Assembly (NCBI RefSeq): GCF_001571145.1
Contig: NZ_BCTF01000011.1
Span: 62,001-126,000, forward strand
Reading direction: 5' to 3'
DNA length: 64,000 bases
Source: Hydrogenophaga flava NBRC 102514
Lineage (GTDB): Bacteria > Pseudomonadota > Gammaproteobacteria > Burkholderiales > Burkholderiaceae_C
The position numbers and the translations under genes are program-made. Numbering within the stretch: position 1 is the first letter of the stretch; each line of letters opens with the position of its first letter. A model generated the notes under the pieces. It was not told where the DNA came from, ran no database searches, and worked only from the letters and a program-made list of their open reading frames with translations. Of the stretch, positions 17,967 to 29,160 are shown piece after piece.

Positions 17967-18968
17967 TCAGTCCACCTTCACCCGCCCGGAGGTGATGACC
18001 GGCTTCCAGCGCTCGATTTCCGACGCGATGTACTTGCCGAAAGCCTCGGGTGTGGTCGGGTTGGCGACCGCGCCTTCGGCGCCCAGGCGCTTCTTCAGCT
18101 CGGCCGAGTTCAGCGCGGCGTTGATCGCCTGGTTGAGCTTGGCCACGATGTCGGCGGGTGTGCCGGCGGGCGCGACCACGCCGTACCACTGGTCGGCTTC
18201 GAAGTCCTTGAGGCCCAGGGCCTCGTTGACGGTGGGCACGTCGGGAAGCGCCTCGACGCGCGCCTTGCCCGACACCGCCAGCGCCTTGAGCTGGCCGTTG
18301 CGCACCTGGGCGATGACGGCGGGCACACCGGTGAACAGCACCTGGGTCTGGCCGGCCACGAGGTCGTTCACCGCGGGCGCCGTGCCGCGGTAAGGGATGT
18401 GCACCAGCGAGATGCTGGTGCGCATCTTCAGGTATTCGGTCGCCAGGTTGGCGGCGCTGCCGTTGCCGCCCGAACCGTAGTTCAGCCGGCCCGGGTTGGC
18501 CTGGGCATAGGCCACGAACTCCTTCATGTTCGTGGCCTTGGTTGCGGGGTGCAGCACCAGCACATTGGGCACGTTGGCCACCCAGGCCACAGGCGCGAAG
18601 TCCTTGACCGGGTTGTAGGGCAGCTTGGGGTAGAGGCTGGGGTTCACGGCGAGGGTGCCGATGTGGCCCATCAGCAGGGTGTAGCCGTCCGGCGCGGCCT
18701 TGGCCACCTTGTCTGCGCCGATGGCACCGCCTGCGCCGGGCACGTTCTCCACCACCACCAAGGCGTTCCAGGCCTTGCCCAGTTCCAGGCCAATGGCGCG
18801 CGCCAGGATGTCGGTGCTGCCGCCGGGGGTGAAGGGCACCACCAGCCGGATCGGGCGGCTGGGGTAGGCCTGGGCCTGGGCGGCCAGCGGCAGGGCGCTC
18901 AGCAGGCCGAGGGTGGCGAGGGCGGTCCACTGGCCAAAGAGTCGGCGGCGGGGCAGGGTGCGGTGCAT
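17967..18968 (-). CDS. Bug-family tripartite tricarboxylate transporter receptor
   Basis: 333 residues, signal peptide ending near AQA-QAYPSRP, and Bug signature RLVVPFTPGGSTD. It is a periplasmic receptor divergent from the protocatechuate operon, so protocatechuate or a related acid is a reasonable ligand guess. The downstream LysR gene may share its transcript. Confidence 0.92.
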   Translation of the reverse strand: MHRTLPRRRLFGQWTALATLGLLSALPLAAQAQAYPSRPIRLVVPFTPGGSTDILARAIGLELGKAWNALVVVENVPGAGGAIGADKVAKAAPDGYTLLMGHIGTLAVNPSLYPKLPYNPVKDFAPVAWVANVPNVLVLHPATKATNMKEFVAYAQANPGRLNYGSGGNGSAANLATEYLKMRTSISLVHIPYRGTAPAVNDLVAGQTQVLFTGVPAVIAQVRNGQLKALAVSGKARVEALPDVPTVNEALGLKDFEADQWYGVVAPAGTPADIVAKLNQAINAALNSAELKKRLGAEGAVANPTTPEAFGKYIASEIERWKPVITSGRVKVD

Positions 18969-19051
18969 GGTGTGTCTCCAGGGTGTTGGTGTTGTGTAGC
19001 CAATCTATCAGCGCCATTTCGTGCGCGTCAGTCGCTCAGGCATCTGTCAGG

Positions 19052-19097
19052 TATCGCATCCCGGCATGAGTGGGTAGTCTCATGATTTTTTGCGATA
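19052..19097. promoter_or_regulatory. Candidate operator of the protocatechuate operon
   Basis: In the 213-base divergent region between the Bug gene and ligJ, TATCGCA (19052-19058) is exactly mirrored by TGCGATA (19091-19097) with a 32-base spacer. The same 32-base geometry occurs at 48426-48473 beside another Bug/LysR pair. LysR-type two-site binding is inferred. Confidence 0.45.
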
Positions 19098-19181
19098 TCT
19101 GGTAGAGGGTTATGTCGCTTGTGATGCTCACAGGGCCGAACCAGAATGCGCCACCACCGAAAGCACCCAGGAGACCCGCGC

Positions 19182-20228
19182 ATGAGCCTGCAGAAGCCCC
19201 TCATCATCGATTGCCACGGCCACTACACCACGGCCCCCAAGGCGCTGGAGAACTGGCGCAACCAGCAGATCGCCGGCATCAAGGACCCGGCCGTCAGCCC
19301 TAAGGTCGCCGACCTCAAGATCAGCGACGACGAACTGCGCGAGTCCATCGAGACCAACCAGCTCAAACTGATGAAGGAGCGCGGCTCGGACATCACCATC
19401 TTCAGCCCGCGCGCCAGCTTCATGGCGCACCACATCGGCGACTTCAACGTGTCGTCCACCTGGGCCGCGATCTGCAACGAGCTCTGCTACCGCGTGAGCC
19501 AGTTGTTCCCCGACCACTTCGTGCCGGCGGCCATGCTGCCGCAGAGCCCCGGCGTGGACCCGGCCACCTGCATCCCCGAGCTGGTCAAGTGCGTGGAGCA
19601 GTACGGCAACGTGGGCCTGAACCTCAACCCCGATCCCTCGGGCGGCCACTGGACCAGCCCGCCGCTGACCGACAAGTCCTGGTACCCCATCTACGAGAAG
19701 ATGGTCGAGTACGAAATCCCCGCGATGATCCACGTCTCGACGTCCTGCAACGCCTGCTTCCACACCACTGGCGCGCACTACCTGAACGCCGACACCACGG
19801 CCTTCATGCAGCTGATCCAGGGCGACCTGTTCAAGGACTTCCCGACGCTGAAATTCATCGTCCCGCACGGCGGTGGCGCGGTGCCCTACCACTGGGGCCG
19901 CTTCCGTGGCCTGGCGCAGGAGATGAAGAAGCCCCTGCTCAAGGATCACCTGCTCAACAACGTGTTCTTCGACACCTGCGTCTACCACCAGCCCGGCATC
20001 GACCTGCTGACCAAGGTGATCCCGGTGGGCAACATCCTGTTCGCCTCCGAAATGATCGGCGCGGTGCGCGGCATCGACCCCGAGACCGGCAACTACTACG
20101 ACGACACCAAGCGCTACGTGCAGGCCACCGGCAACCTGAGCGACGAGCAGCGCTACCAGGTCTACGAAGGCAACGCGCGCCGCGTGTTCCCGCGCCTGGA
20201 CGCCCGCCTGAAGGCGGCCGGCAAGTAA
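19182..20228 (+). CDS. ligJ: 4-oxalomesaconate hydratase (LigJ/PmdE)
   Basis: 348 residues of the amidohydrolase superfamily, beginning with the metal site IIDCHGHYTT and carrying MIHVSTSCN, FIVPHGGGAVPYH and LFASEMIGA. Length and motifs match LigJ (about 341 residues), which hydrates 4-oxalomesaconate to 4-carboxy-4-hydroxy-2-oxoadipate. It is the first gene of an operon ordered as Comamonas pmdEFDABC. ATG 19182 has AGGAGA upstream. The same step is needed after gallate cleavage, so this enzyme probably serves both pathways. Confidence 0.93.
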   Translation: MSLQKPLIIDCHGHYTTAPKALENWRNQQIAGIKDPAVSPKVADLKISDDELRESIETNQLKLMKERGSDITIFSPRASFMAHHIGDFNVSSTWAAICNELCYRVSQLFPDHFVPAAMLPQSPGVDPATCIPELVKCVEQYGNVGLNLNPDPSGGHWTSPPLTDKSWYPIYEKMVEYEIPAMIHVSTSCNACFHTTGAHYLNADTTAFMQLIQGDLFKDFPTLKFIVPHGGGAVPYHWGRFRGLAQEMKKPLLKDHLLNNVFFDTCVYHQPGIDLLTKVIPVGNILFASEMIGAVRGIDPETGNYYDDTKRYVQATGNLSDEQRYQVYEGNARRVFPRLDARLKAAGK

Positions 20229-20255
20229 GCATCACAGAACCCGAGGAGAAAGAAC

Positions 20256-20939
20256 ATGTACGAACTGGGCGTTGTCTACCGCAACATCAACCGCGCCGAC
20301 CGCGCAGCCGCCGATGGCCTGGCCGCGCTGGGCTCGGCCACGGTGCACGAAGCCATGGGCCGCGTCGGCCTGCTCAAGCCCTACATGCGGCCGATCCAGA
20401 CCGGCGTGCAGGTCAGCGGCACGGCCGTGACCGTGCTGCTGCACCCCGGCGACAACTGGATGCTGCACGTGGCGGCCGAACAGATCCAGCCCGGCGACAT
20501 CGTGGTGGCGGCCATCACGGCCGAGTGCACCGACGGCTACTTCGGCGACCTGCTGGCCACCAGCTTCCAGGCCCGTGGTGCCCGCGCACTCATCATCGAC
20601 GCCGGCGTGCGCGACGTGAAGACGCTCAACGAGATGAACTTCCCGGTCTGGAGCAAGTGCATCTCCAGCAAGGGCTGCATCAAGGAAACCATCGGCTCGG
20701 TGAACATCCCCGTGGTCTGCGCCGGCATGCTGGTGACCCCGGGCGACGTGATCGTGGCCGACGACGACGGCGTGGTCTGCGTGCCCGCCGCCCGCGCGGT
20801 CGAAACCCTGGCCGCCGCGCAGAAGCGCGAGAGCTTCGAAGGCGAGAAGCGCGACAAGCTGGCCAGCGGCGTGCTGGGCCTGGACATGTACAAGATGCGC
20901 GAACCGCTGGCTGCCAAGGGCCTGCGCTATATCGACTGA
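20256..20939 (+). CDS. ligK: 4-carboxy-4-hydroxy-2-oxoadipate aldolase (LigK/PmdF)
   Basis: 227 residues, RraA-like class II aldolase. The signature region [22 protein letters not shown] contains the catalytic Arg-Asp pair, and [15 protein letters not shown] is typical. It splits 4-carboxy-4-hydroxy-2-oxoadipate into pyruvate and oxaloacetate and usually also decarboxylates oxaloacetate. It has a GAGGAGA ribosome site and lies 27 bases after ligJ. Confidence 0.94.
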   Translation: MYELGVVYRNINRADRAAADGLAALGSATVHEAMGRVGLLKPYMRPIQTGVQVSGTAVTVLLHPGDNWMLHVAAEQIQPGDIVVAAITAECTDGYFGDLLATSFQARGARALIIDAGVRDVKTLNEMNFPVWSKCISSKGCIKETIGSVNIPVVCAGMLVTPGDVIVADDDGVVCVPAARAVETLAAAQKRESFEGEKRDKLASGVLGLDMYKMREPLAAKGLRYID

Positions 20940-20948
20940 GGAGACGCC

Positions 20949-23220
<2,272 letters not shown>

Positions 23221-23230
23221 GGAACACACC

Positions 23231-24181
23231 ATGACCATCAAAGTAGCCCTCGCCGGCGCCGGCGCTTTCGGCATCAAGCACCTGGACGGCATCAAGAACA
23301 TCGACGGCGTTGAAGTCGTGTCGCTGATCAGCCGCGACCTGGAGAAGACCAAGGAAGTGGCCGACAAGTACGGCATCAAACACATCACCACCAAGCTGGA
23401 AGACAGCCTGGCGCTGAAGGAAGTGGACGCCGTCATCCTCTGCACCCCCACACAGATGCACGCCGAGCAGACCATCGCCTGCCTGAAGGCCGGCAAGCAC
23501 GTGCAGGTTGAGATCCCGCTGGCCGACAGCCTCAAGGGCGCGCAAGACGTGGTGGCGCTGCAGAAGCAGACCGGCCTGGTGGCCATGTGCGGCCACACCC
23601 GCCGCTTCAACCCCAGCCACCAGTACGTGAACCAGAAGATCACGGCCGGTGAATTCAACATCCAGCAGATGGATGTGCAGACCTACTTCTTCCGCCGCAC
23701 CAACACCAACGCGCTGGGCCAGGCCCGCAGCTGGACCGACCACCTGCTGTGGCACCACGCGGCGCACACCGTGGACCTGTTCGCCTACCAGTGCAACAGC
23801 CCCATCGTGCAGGCCAACGCCATCCAGGGCCCGATCCACCCCGTGCTGGGCATCGCCATGGACATGAGCATCCAGCTCAAAGCCGCCAACGGCGCGATCT
23901 GCACGCTCTCGCTGTCCTTCAACAACGACGGCCCGCTGGGCACCTTCTTCCGCTACATCGGCGACACCGCGACCTACATCGCGCGCTACGACGACCTGTT
24001 CACCGGCAAGGAAGAAAAGATCGACGTGTCCAAGGTGGCGGTGTCCATGAACGGCATCGAGCTGCAAGACCGCGAGTTCTTCGCCGCGATCAAGGAAGGC
24101 CGCGAGCCGAATTCCAGCGTGGCCAAGGTGTTCAACTGCTACCAGGTGCTGCACCAGCTGGAACAACAGCTGAACGCGTGA
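23231..24181 (+). CDS. ligC: 4-carboxy-2-hydroxymuconate-6-semialdehyde dehydrogenase (LigC/PmdC)
   Basis: 316 residues, GFO/IDH/MocA-type oxidoreductase. The Rossmann motif VALAGAGAFGIKHLDGI is at residues 5-21; GHTRRFNPSHQYV and SWTDHLLWHHAAHTVDLFAYQ match LigC (315 residues). It oxidises the ring-cleavage semialdehyde, in cyclic hemiacetal form, to 2-pyrone-4,6-dicarboxylate with NADP. ATG 23231 is chosen over an upstream in-frame start that overlaps ligB. It is the last pathway gene of the operon. Confidence 0.95.
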   Translation: MTIKVALAGAGAFGIKHLDGIKNIDGVEVVSLISRDLEKTKEVADKYGIKHITTKLEDSLALKEVDAVILCTPTQMHAEQTIACLKAGKHVQVEIPLADSLKGAQDVVALQKQTGLVAMCGHTRRFNPSHQYVNQKITAGEFNIQQMDVQTYFFRRTNTNALGQARSWTDHLLWHHAAHTVDLFAYQCNSPIVQANAIQGPIHPVLGIAMDMSIQLKAANGAICTLSLSFNNDGPLGTFFRYIGDTATYIARYDDLFTGKEEKIDVSKVAVSMNGIELQDREFFAAIKEGREPNSSVAKVFNCYQVLHQLEQQLNA

Positions 24182-24215
24182 TCCTTGAGGGCGGGGGCGG
24201 CGATATCCTTCACGG

Positions 24216-24803
24216 ATGAACTGGAAAACCCTCGCCTTCGCTGCCCTGATCGGTTTCGGTCTCTGGCAGCACCTGCAGAACCGGCCGGTGAGCACCGGCC
24301 CGGGTGTGGTCGCTGCCGCGGAGCCGCGGCAGGGCGACACCAGTTCGGACGTCTTTGCCTTCAAGGGCTACACCCTGCAGCCGCTGCAGGACTTCCGCAT
24401 CGAGGCCCGGGTGCTGGCCAGCGAGACCTACCGCAGCGACCGCGAGGCCGATCTCTCTCCGGTCGATCTGGCCCTGGGCTGGGGGCCGATGTCGGACAGC
24501 GCGGTACTCGACAAGGTGAAGATCAGCCAGTCCAGCCGCTTCTACTACTGGCGCGTCGACGAGTTCCCGATCCCGCGCCAGGAGATCGAGCAGTCCAGCG
24601 CGAACATGCACATGATCCCCGCCGACGGCACGATTGAGCGCCGCCTCAAGGACGTGCGGCCCGGGCAGGTCGTTCGCATCGACGGCTGGCTGGTCGAAGC
24701 ACGCGGCAACGACGGCTGGCGCTGGCGCAGTTCGCTCACCCGCAACGACACCGGCGCCGGCGCCTGCGAAGTCATCTTCGTGCGCGACCTGCAGGTGCTC
24801 TGA
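24216..24803 (+). CDS. Conserved exported or membrane-anchored protein of unknown function
   Basis: 195 residues. An N-terminal hydrophobic segment (residues 5-18, LAFAALIGFGLWQH) is followed by a polar domain rich in aromatic residues (FYYWRVDEFPIP near 107-118, GWRWRSSL near 168-175). No family is recognised. The pattern suggests a periplasmic domain on a single anchor. It starts 34 bases after ligC on the same strand and could be part of that transcript. Confidence 0.65.
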   Translation: MNWKTLAFAALIGFGLWQHLQNRPVSTGPGVVAAAEPRQGDTSSDVFAFKGYTLQPLQDFRIEARVLASETYRSDREADLSPVDLALGWGPMSDSAVLDKVKISQSSRFYYWRVDEFPIPRQEIEQSSANMHMIPADGTIERRLKDVRPGQVVRIDGWLVEARGNDGWRWRSSLTRNDTGAGACEVIFVRDLQVL

Positions 24804-24828
24804 TTTCCTCTTTTTCGAAAGCCCACCC

Positions 24829-25827
24829 ATGCAACAACGCCAACTCGGTTCTTTCACGGTCTCGGCCATCGGCCTGGGCTGCATGAACATCTGCCATGCC
24901 TACGGCGCGCCTGTTTCCGAACAACAGGCCGAGCGCGTGCTGCTGGCGGCGCTGGACGCGGGTGTCACCCACTTCGACACGGCGGCGCTCTACGGCTTTG
25001 GCGCCAGCGAGACGCTGGTGGGCAAATACCTGTCGAAGCACCGCTCGAAGTTCACCCTGGCCAGCAAGTGCGGCATGCAGGGCGTGCCCAACGAACAGGG
25101 CGTGAAGGTGCGCGTGATCGACGGCCGCCCCGAAACCATCAAGGCCACCTGCGAAGACGCGCTGCGCCGCCTGCAGACCGACGTGATCGACCTCTACTAT
25201 CTGCACCGCTGGGACAAGAAGGTGCCCATCGAGGAGAGCGTCGGCGCGCTGGCCGACTTGGTGCGCGCAGGCAAGATCCGCAGCATCGGCCTCTCCGAAG
25301 TCTCGGCCACCACGCTGCGCAAGGCGCATGCCGAGCACCCGATAGCCGCGCTGCAGACCGAGTACTCGCTGTGGTCGCGCAACCCCGAGATCGCGGTGCT
25401 GCAGGCCTGCCGCGAACTGGGCGTGAGCTTCGTTGCCTTCAGCCCGGTGGCGCGCGGTTTCCTGTGCGGCCCGATGGACGTGAGCGCCTTCGATGCCAAG
25501 GACATCCGCCGCAGCATGCCGCGCTTCTCGCCCGAGAACTACGCGAAGAACCAGGCCCTGCTGCCGGCCTACAACGCCATCGCGGCGGAGGTCGGCTGCA
25601 CGCCGTCGCAGCTGGCCATCGCCTGGCTGCTGCACCAGGGCGAGGACATCCTGCCCATTCCGGGCACGACGAGCGTGGAGCACCTGATGGACGACATCGG
25701 CGCTGCCGAGGTGAAGCTGTCCGCCGAGGTGATCGCGCGCCTGAACGCGCTGATCAACCAACACACCGTGCACGGCGACCGCTACAACGCGCAGGCCAAC
25801 AGCGAGGTCGACACCGAGGTGTTCTGA
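24829..25827 (+). CDS. Aldo/keto reductase
   Basis: 332 residues, TIM-barrel NADPH-dependent reductase. The catalytic tetrad is visible: Asp in THFDTAALYG, Tyr in the same segment, Lys in LASKCG near 82 and His in YYLHRWD near 125. The cofactor site is FSPVARGFL and IPGTTSVEHL. It reduces aldehydes or ketones; the substrate is unknown. ATG 24829 gives the usual family length. It ends convergently with the esterase at 25839. Confidence 0.92.
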   Translation: MQQRQLGSFTVSAIGLGCMNICHAYGAPVSEQQAERVLLAALDAGVTHFDTAALYGFGASETLVGKYLSKHRSKFTLASKCGMQGVPNEQGVKVRVIDGRPETIKATCEDALRRLQTDVIDLYYLHRWDKKVPIEESVGALADLVRAGKIRSIGLSEVSATTLRKAHAEHPIAALQTEYSLWSRNPEIAVLQACRELGVSFVAFSPVARGFLCGPMDVSAFDAKDIRRSMPRFSPENYAKNQALLPAYNAIAAEVGCTPSQLAIAWLLHQGEDILPIPGTTSVEHLMDDIGAAEVKLSAEVIARLNALINQHTVHGDRYNAQANSEVDTEVF

Positions 25828-25838
25828 CCCGCCGGGTC

Positions 25839-26735
25839 TCAGCCCGCGGCGCCGCGGGCCGCACAACGGCGCACGAAATCCGCCAGCGGTTCGCTCACGC
25901 TGGTGTCGCTGGTGCCGAAGCTGAAGCCGCCCGAGAAATGGTTGTGCTCGCGCACGCAGCGCAGCTCGGGCGTGAAGCCGTGGCGCGAGACTAGGCGCGC
26001 GAACAGCTCGCCGGCCTGCACCTGCATCGTCAGCAGGTCGCGCTCGGCAAAGCTGATCCACAGCGGGAAGGGCGCGGCATCGACCTGTTCGGCGGTGCTC
26101 GCCGCGTCGATCACCGCGGGATCGGTGCCGAAGTAGGCGTCGTTGCGCGGATCGGGTGTGGGCACGCCCAGCGCCGCCCGCGAGAGCGCTTCCATGCGGG
26201 CGTTGTAGGGCCCTGAGAACAGCGCCGCGCCGGCGATGTGCCAGCCCGCAGGCTGGAAGCGCCGCATCAGCGTGGCCGCCGCCACATGGGCGGCACCGGC
26301 CGACTCGCCCGCCAGCACGGTGCGCCGCGCGTCGCCGCCGAAGCGCTCGGCCCCGGTCTGCAGCCAGCGCCACACCGCCACCACGTCTTCTGCGCCGCTG
26401 GGCCAGCGGCTCTCGGGCGCAAGGCGGTAGTTGGGCAAAACGGTGACAAAGCCCTCGCGCGCGCCCCAGAAGCCCAGGTTGGCGCGGGCCCGCTTGTCGC
26501 CGCGGATGAAGCCGCCGCCGTGCAGCCACACCAGCACCGGCGCAGCCCCCGACGTGTTCTGTGGTGCAAACACATCCAGGCGGTGGCGTTCGTGCGGGCC
26601 ATAGGCCAGGTCGGCGTGCACCGCCACGCCGTCGCGCGGCTGGGCCGCGAGCAGCGGTTCGTACAGCGCCTGCACCTCGGGCAGGTTGAAGCCGGTGCCC
26701 AGGGCGCGCAGGCGGTTCGCAAGGTCGTCGTTCAT
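25839..26735 (-). CDS. Alpha/beta hydrolase of the hormone-sensitive-lipase type
   Basis: 298 residues. The oxyanion-hole motif HGGGF lies near residue 71, the nucleophile GESAG near 143-147, the acid in AERDLL near 230 and the His in REHNHFSG near 270. The family hydrolyses short-chain carboxyl esters or amides. It overlaps the MFS gene by 4 bases (ATGA), so it is the last gene of the mhp-like operon and may hydrolyse an ester substrate or a ring-fission product. Confidence 0.88.
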   Translation of the reverse strand: MNDDLANRLRALGTGFNLPEVQALYEPLLAAQPRDGVAVHADLAYGPHERHRLDVFAPQNTSGAAPVLVWLHGGGFIRGDKRARANLGFWGAREGFVTVLPNYRLAPESRWPSGAEDVVAVWRWLQTGAERFGGDARRTVLAGESAGAAHVAAATLMRRFQPAGWHIAGAALFSGPYNARMEALSRAALGVPTPDPRNDAYFGTDPAVIDAASTAEQVDAAPFPLWISFAERDLLTMQVQAGELFARLVSRHGFTPELRCVREHNHFSGGFSFGTSDTSVSEPLADFVRRCAARGAAG

Positions 26736-27880
26736 GCAAGGCTCCGGGTGGCTATGGGCGTGCGTCCTGCCAGGTGCAGGCAGATCGCGGCAACCCCGCC
26801 GACGACCAGCATCGCCAGACCCACGGCCTCATAACCGTGGAACTTCACCAGGGTACCGCCGATCACCGGGCCGAGCGCTGAACCGGTCATCAGCATGGCG
26901 GGCGTCGCGGCCAAGGCGCGACCGCTCGGATCGAGACCGGCGAGCATGCCGAAGGCGAAGGTGTGGGTGAAGATCATCACCGCCGAGAACAGGCACATCG
27001 CCACCGCCCAGGGCGCGAAGCCGCTGGCCGTCATCACGGTGAACCCCACCAGCGCCTGGACCACCGGCCCGATGCGCACCACCTGGCGGGCGGGCAGGCG
27101 CCGTTCAAGCAGCGCGGCCAGCGCGGCCGGCGTCAGGTTGACCAGGCCCAGCGCGATCAGCACACCCGTGATCGCGTCAAGCCCGAAGCCTCGGTGCTGG
27201 CCCACGCGCTCGGCAAAGCTGAACGTCATGGCCTGGGCCAGAGACATCGCGCAGATGCCCGCGATGCCCAACCACACGGTGCTCGACAATCGGCTCGCCG
27301 GCGCGGCCCGGCGCTCTTGCGATTCGCCAGCCGCAGTCGGAAAGCCCAGCCCGCAGGCCAACGCAGCCAGTGCCATCACGACGGCAAAGGCGGTGAAGAG
27401 CGACGCCGTTCCCAGGCGGGCCACCAGCTGCGCGGAGCCGCCGAGGAAGACCACCGCAAACACGCCCAGTGCAATGCCCACGAGCGCAAAGAGCCGGTGC
27501 GGCCGTTCGCTGCGGGCGATGGTGCCGTGGGTGATGCTCAGGCCGGCCCCCACGCCCAGGCCTGCGATGGCGTGCCCAATGACCATGGCGGGCATGGTGA
27601 GCACCGACGCCATCAGTCCGAAGGCCGCGGCGGCCAGGGCGTAGGCCGGTGCAGCCACCGTGCGCGGCCGCAGGCGCTGCAGGCGCGGAGCCAGGCCCAC
27701 ACTGGCCACCACGGCCCCGATCAGGAACAGCGAGACAAGCATGCCGGCTTGCTGCGGGTCGAGCTGCTGGTGCTGCACCAGCGCGCCCACCCAGACCGGC
27801 AGGGCCACCAGGTCGATCATGCCCGCGCAGTGCGCCACCATCAGGGCGGCCACGTGGCCGCGGGATGCGCGAGCGGTCAT
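26732..27880 (-). CDS. Major facilitator superfamily transporter
   Basis: 382 residues with about twelve hydrophobic helices; the short loop LAPRLQRLRPRTVAAPAYALA between helices 2 and 3 resembles the MFS A-motif region. It overlaps both neighbours by 4 bases (ATGA), showing tight coupling within the catabolic operon. It probably imports the aromatic substrate or exports a product; direction cannot be told. Confidence 0.85.
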   Translation of the reverse strand: MTARASRGHVAALMVAHCAGMIDLVALPVWVGALVQHQQLDPQQAGMLVSLFLIGAVVASVGLAPRLQRLRPRTVAAPAYALAAAAFGLMASVLTMPAMVIGHAIAGLGVGAGLSITHGTIARSERPHRLFALVGIALGVFAVVFLGGSAQLVARLGTASLFTAFAVVMALAALACGLGFPTAAGESQERRAAPASRLSSTVWLGIAGICAMSLAQAMTFSFAERVGQHRGFGLDAITGVLIALGLVNLTPAALAALLERRLPARQVVRIGPVVQALVGFTVMTASGFAPWAVAMCLFSAVMIFTHTFAFGMLAGLDPSGRALAATPAMLMTGSALGPVIGGTLVKFHGYEAVGLAMLVVGGVAAICLHLAGRTPIATRSLA

Positions 27881-29115
27881 GCCGGTTCCTTGTGGAAGCG
27901 CCCGTCTTTCATGATGGCCTTGAGCGCGTGCCGGTTCTGCAGGATCGCCACGTCCGCCGTCGGATCGCCTTCGACCAGCAGCAGGTCGGCGAGGTAGCCG
28001 GGTTGGACCCGGCCCAGTTCATGGCTCTGGCCCATGATCTCCCCACCCAGGGCGGTGGCTGCGTGCAGGGCTTCGGCCGGGGTGTAGCCGAAGTGGCGCA
28101 CCCACAGTTTCAGGTCCCAGGCGTTGCGGCCGTTGGGGTTGAACGGGAAGCCGTAGTCGCCGCCAGGCAGCAGACGCACGCCGCGCTTGCGCAGCTCCGG
28201 GACCAGCGCTTTCTGCCGGGCCAGCACCTCGGCCGCATCCTGCTTCATGTGCGTCATGTCGAAGTGGGGCGGCGGGGTGGCGTCCAGCGTGGCCTGGATG
28301 ATGCCGATGCTCGGCGCCACAAACACCTGTCCGCGGGCGGCCTCCAGCAGGTCCAGTGCCTCGTCGTCCGCATAGGTGCAGTGGTAGAGCACGCGGAAGC
28401 CGGCCTTCACCCCCAGCTTGACGGCCGCGGCGGCGTGGGCATGGCCGGTGAGCCACAGGCCGTGCTCGCGGGCGGCTTCGCCGGCGGCCATCAGCTCCTC
28501 TTCGGTGTAGAGCAGTTGCTGGCTGGCGCCGGGCTTGAGCGCGCTCTCCCCGGAGATCAGGAACTTCACCGCCTGGGCACCGATGTCTTTGCAGCCCCGC
28601 ACAAACGCGGCCACGTTCGCCGGGCCGGCGCCGTGCTCGTCGACCTTGCCGGGGTCGAGGGCGCCGTCGTTGGGCGGCTCCCGTTCGAGGGATGAGGCCA
28701 CCAGGCGCGGTCCCGGCATGCCGCCCGAGTCAATCATCGCCTTGAGGGCTGGTTCGATGCGCTTGCCCAGTGCGCCGGCCGAGTAGGCGCTGGTGAAGCC
28801 GTGATCGAGCAGGATGCGCGCATTCCGCGCGGCGGTGAGCGTGAGCTCTTCGGGCGGCAGGCTCATGCCGGGCACGAACTGCTCCACGCTGGTGGGCCAG
28901 GTCAGGTGGGCGTGGGCCTCGGTGAGGCCGGGCATCAGCACGCCCGAGCCGCCGTCGATGACGCGGGCGTTCTCGTGCGGGACGTGCGCTCCGTCGCGCG
29001 CGACGGCGGTGATGCGGTTGGCTTCCACGCGCACCTCGCCGGCGAAGGGCGGGGCGCCGCTGCCGTCGAAGATGCGGACGTTGGTGAAGACGATGGGTGT
29101 TGCAGTGGTGGTCAT
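27877..29115 (-). CDS. Metal-dependent amidohydrolase (imidazolonepropionase/prolidase-like)
   Basis: 412 residues. Metal-site motifs in order: EAHAHL near residue 60, a Lys in AVKFLISGE near 177, GHAHA near 215, YHCTYAD near 238 and PGGDYGFP near 312. This matches the amidohydrolase-1 clan that includes imidazolonepropionase and Xaa-Pro/Arg carboxypeptidases. It cleaves a C-N or ester bond in some small substrate. Its position suggests it prepares an amide- or ester-linked aromatic compound for the hydroxylase and dioxygenase encoded beside it. Confidence 0.86.
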   Translation of the reverse strand: MTTTATPIVFTNVRIFDGSGAPPFAGEVRVEANRITAVARDGAHVPHENARVIDGGSGVLMPGLTEAHAHLTWPTSVEQFVPGMSLPPEELTLTAARNARILLDHGFTSAYSAGALGKRIEPALKAMIDSGGMPGPRLVASSLEREPPNDGALDPGKVDEHGAGPANVAAFVRGCKDIGAQAVKFLISGESALKPGASQQLLYTEEELMAAGEAAREHGLWLTGHAHAAAAVKLGVKAGFRVLYHCTYADDEALDLLEAARGQVFVAPSIGIIQATLDATPPPHFDMTHMKQDAAEVLARQKALVPELRKRGVRLLPGGDYGFPFNPNGRNAWDLKLWVRHFGYTPAEALHAATALGGEIMGQSHELGRVQPGYLADLLLVEGDPTADVAILQNRHALKAIMKDGRFHKEPA

Positions 29116-29160
29116 GTCGGGGTCATTGGGTTGGGGCGCGGGCTTCTATTGCGCGGATGC

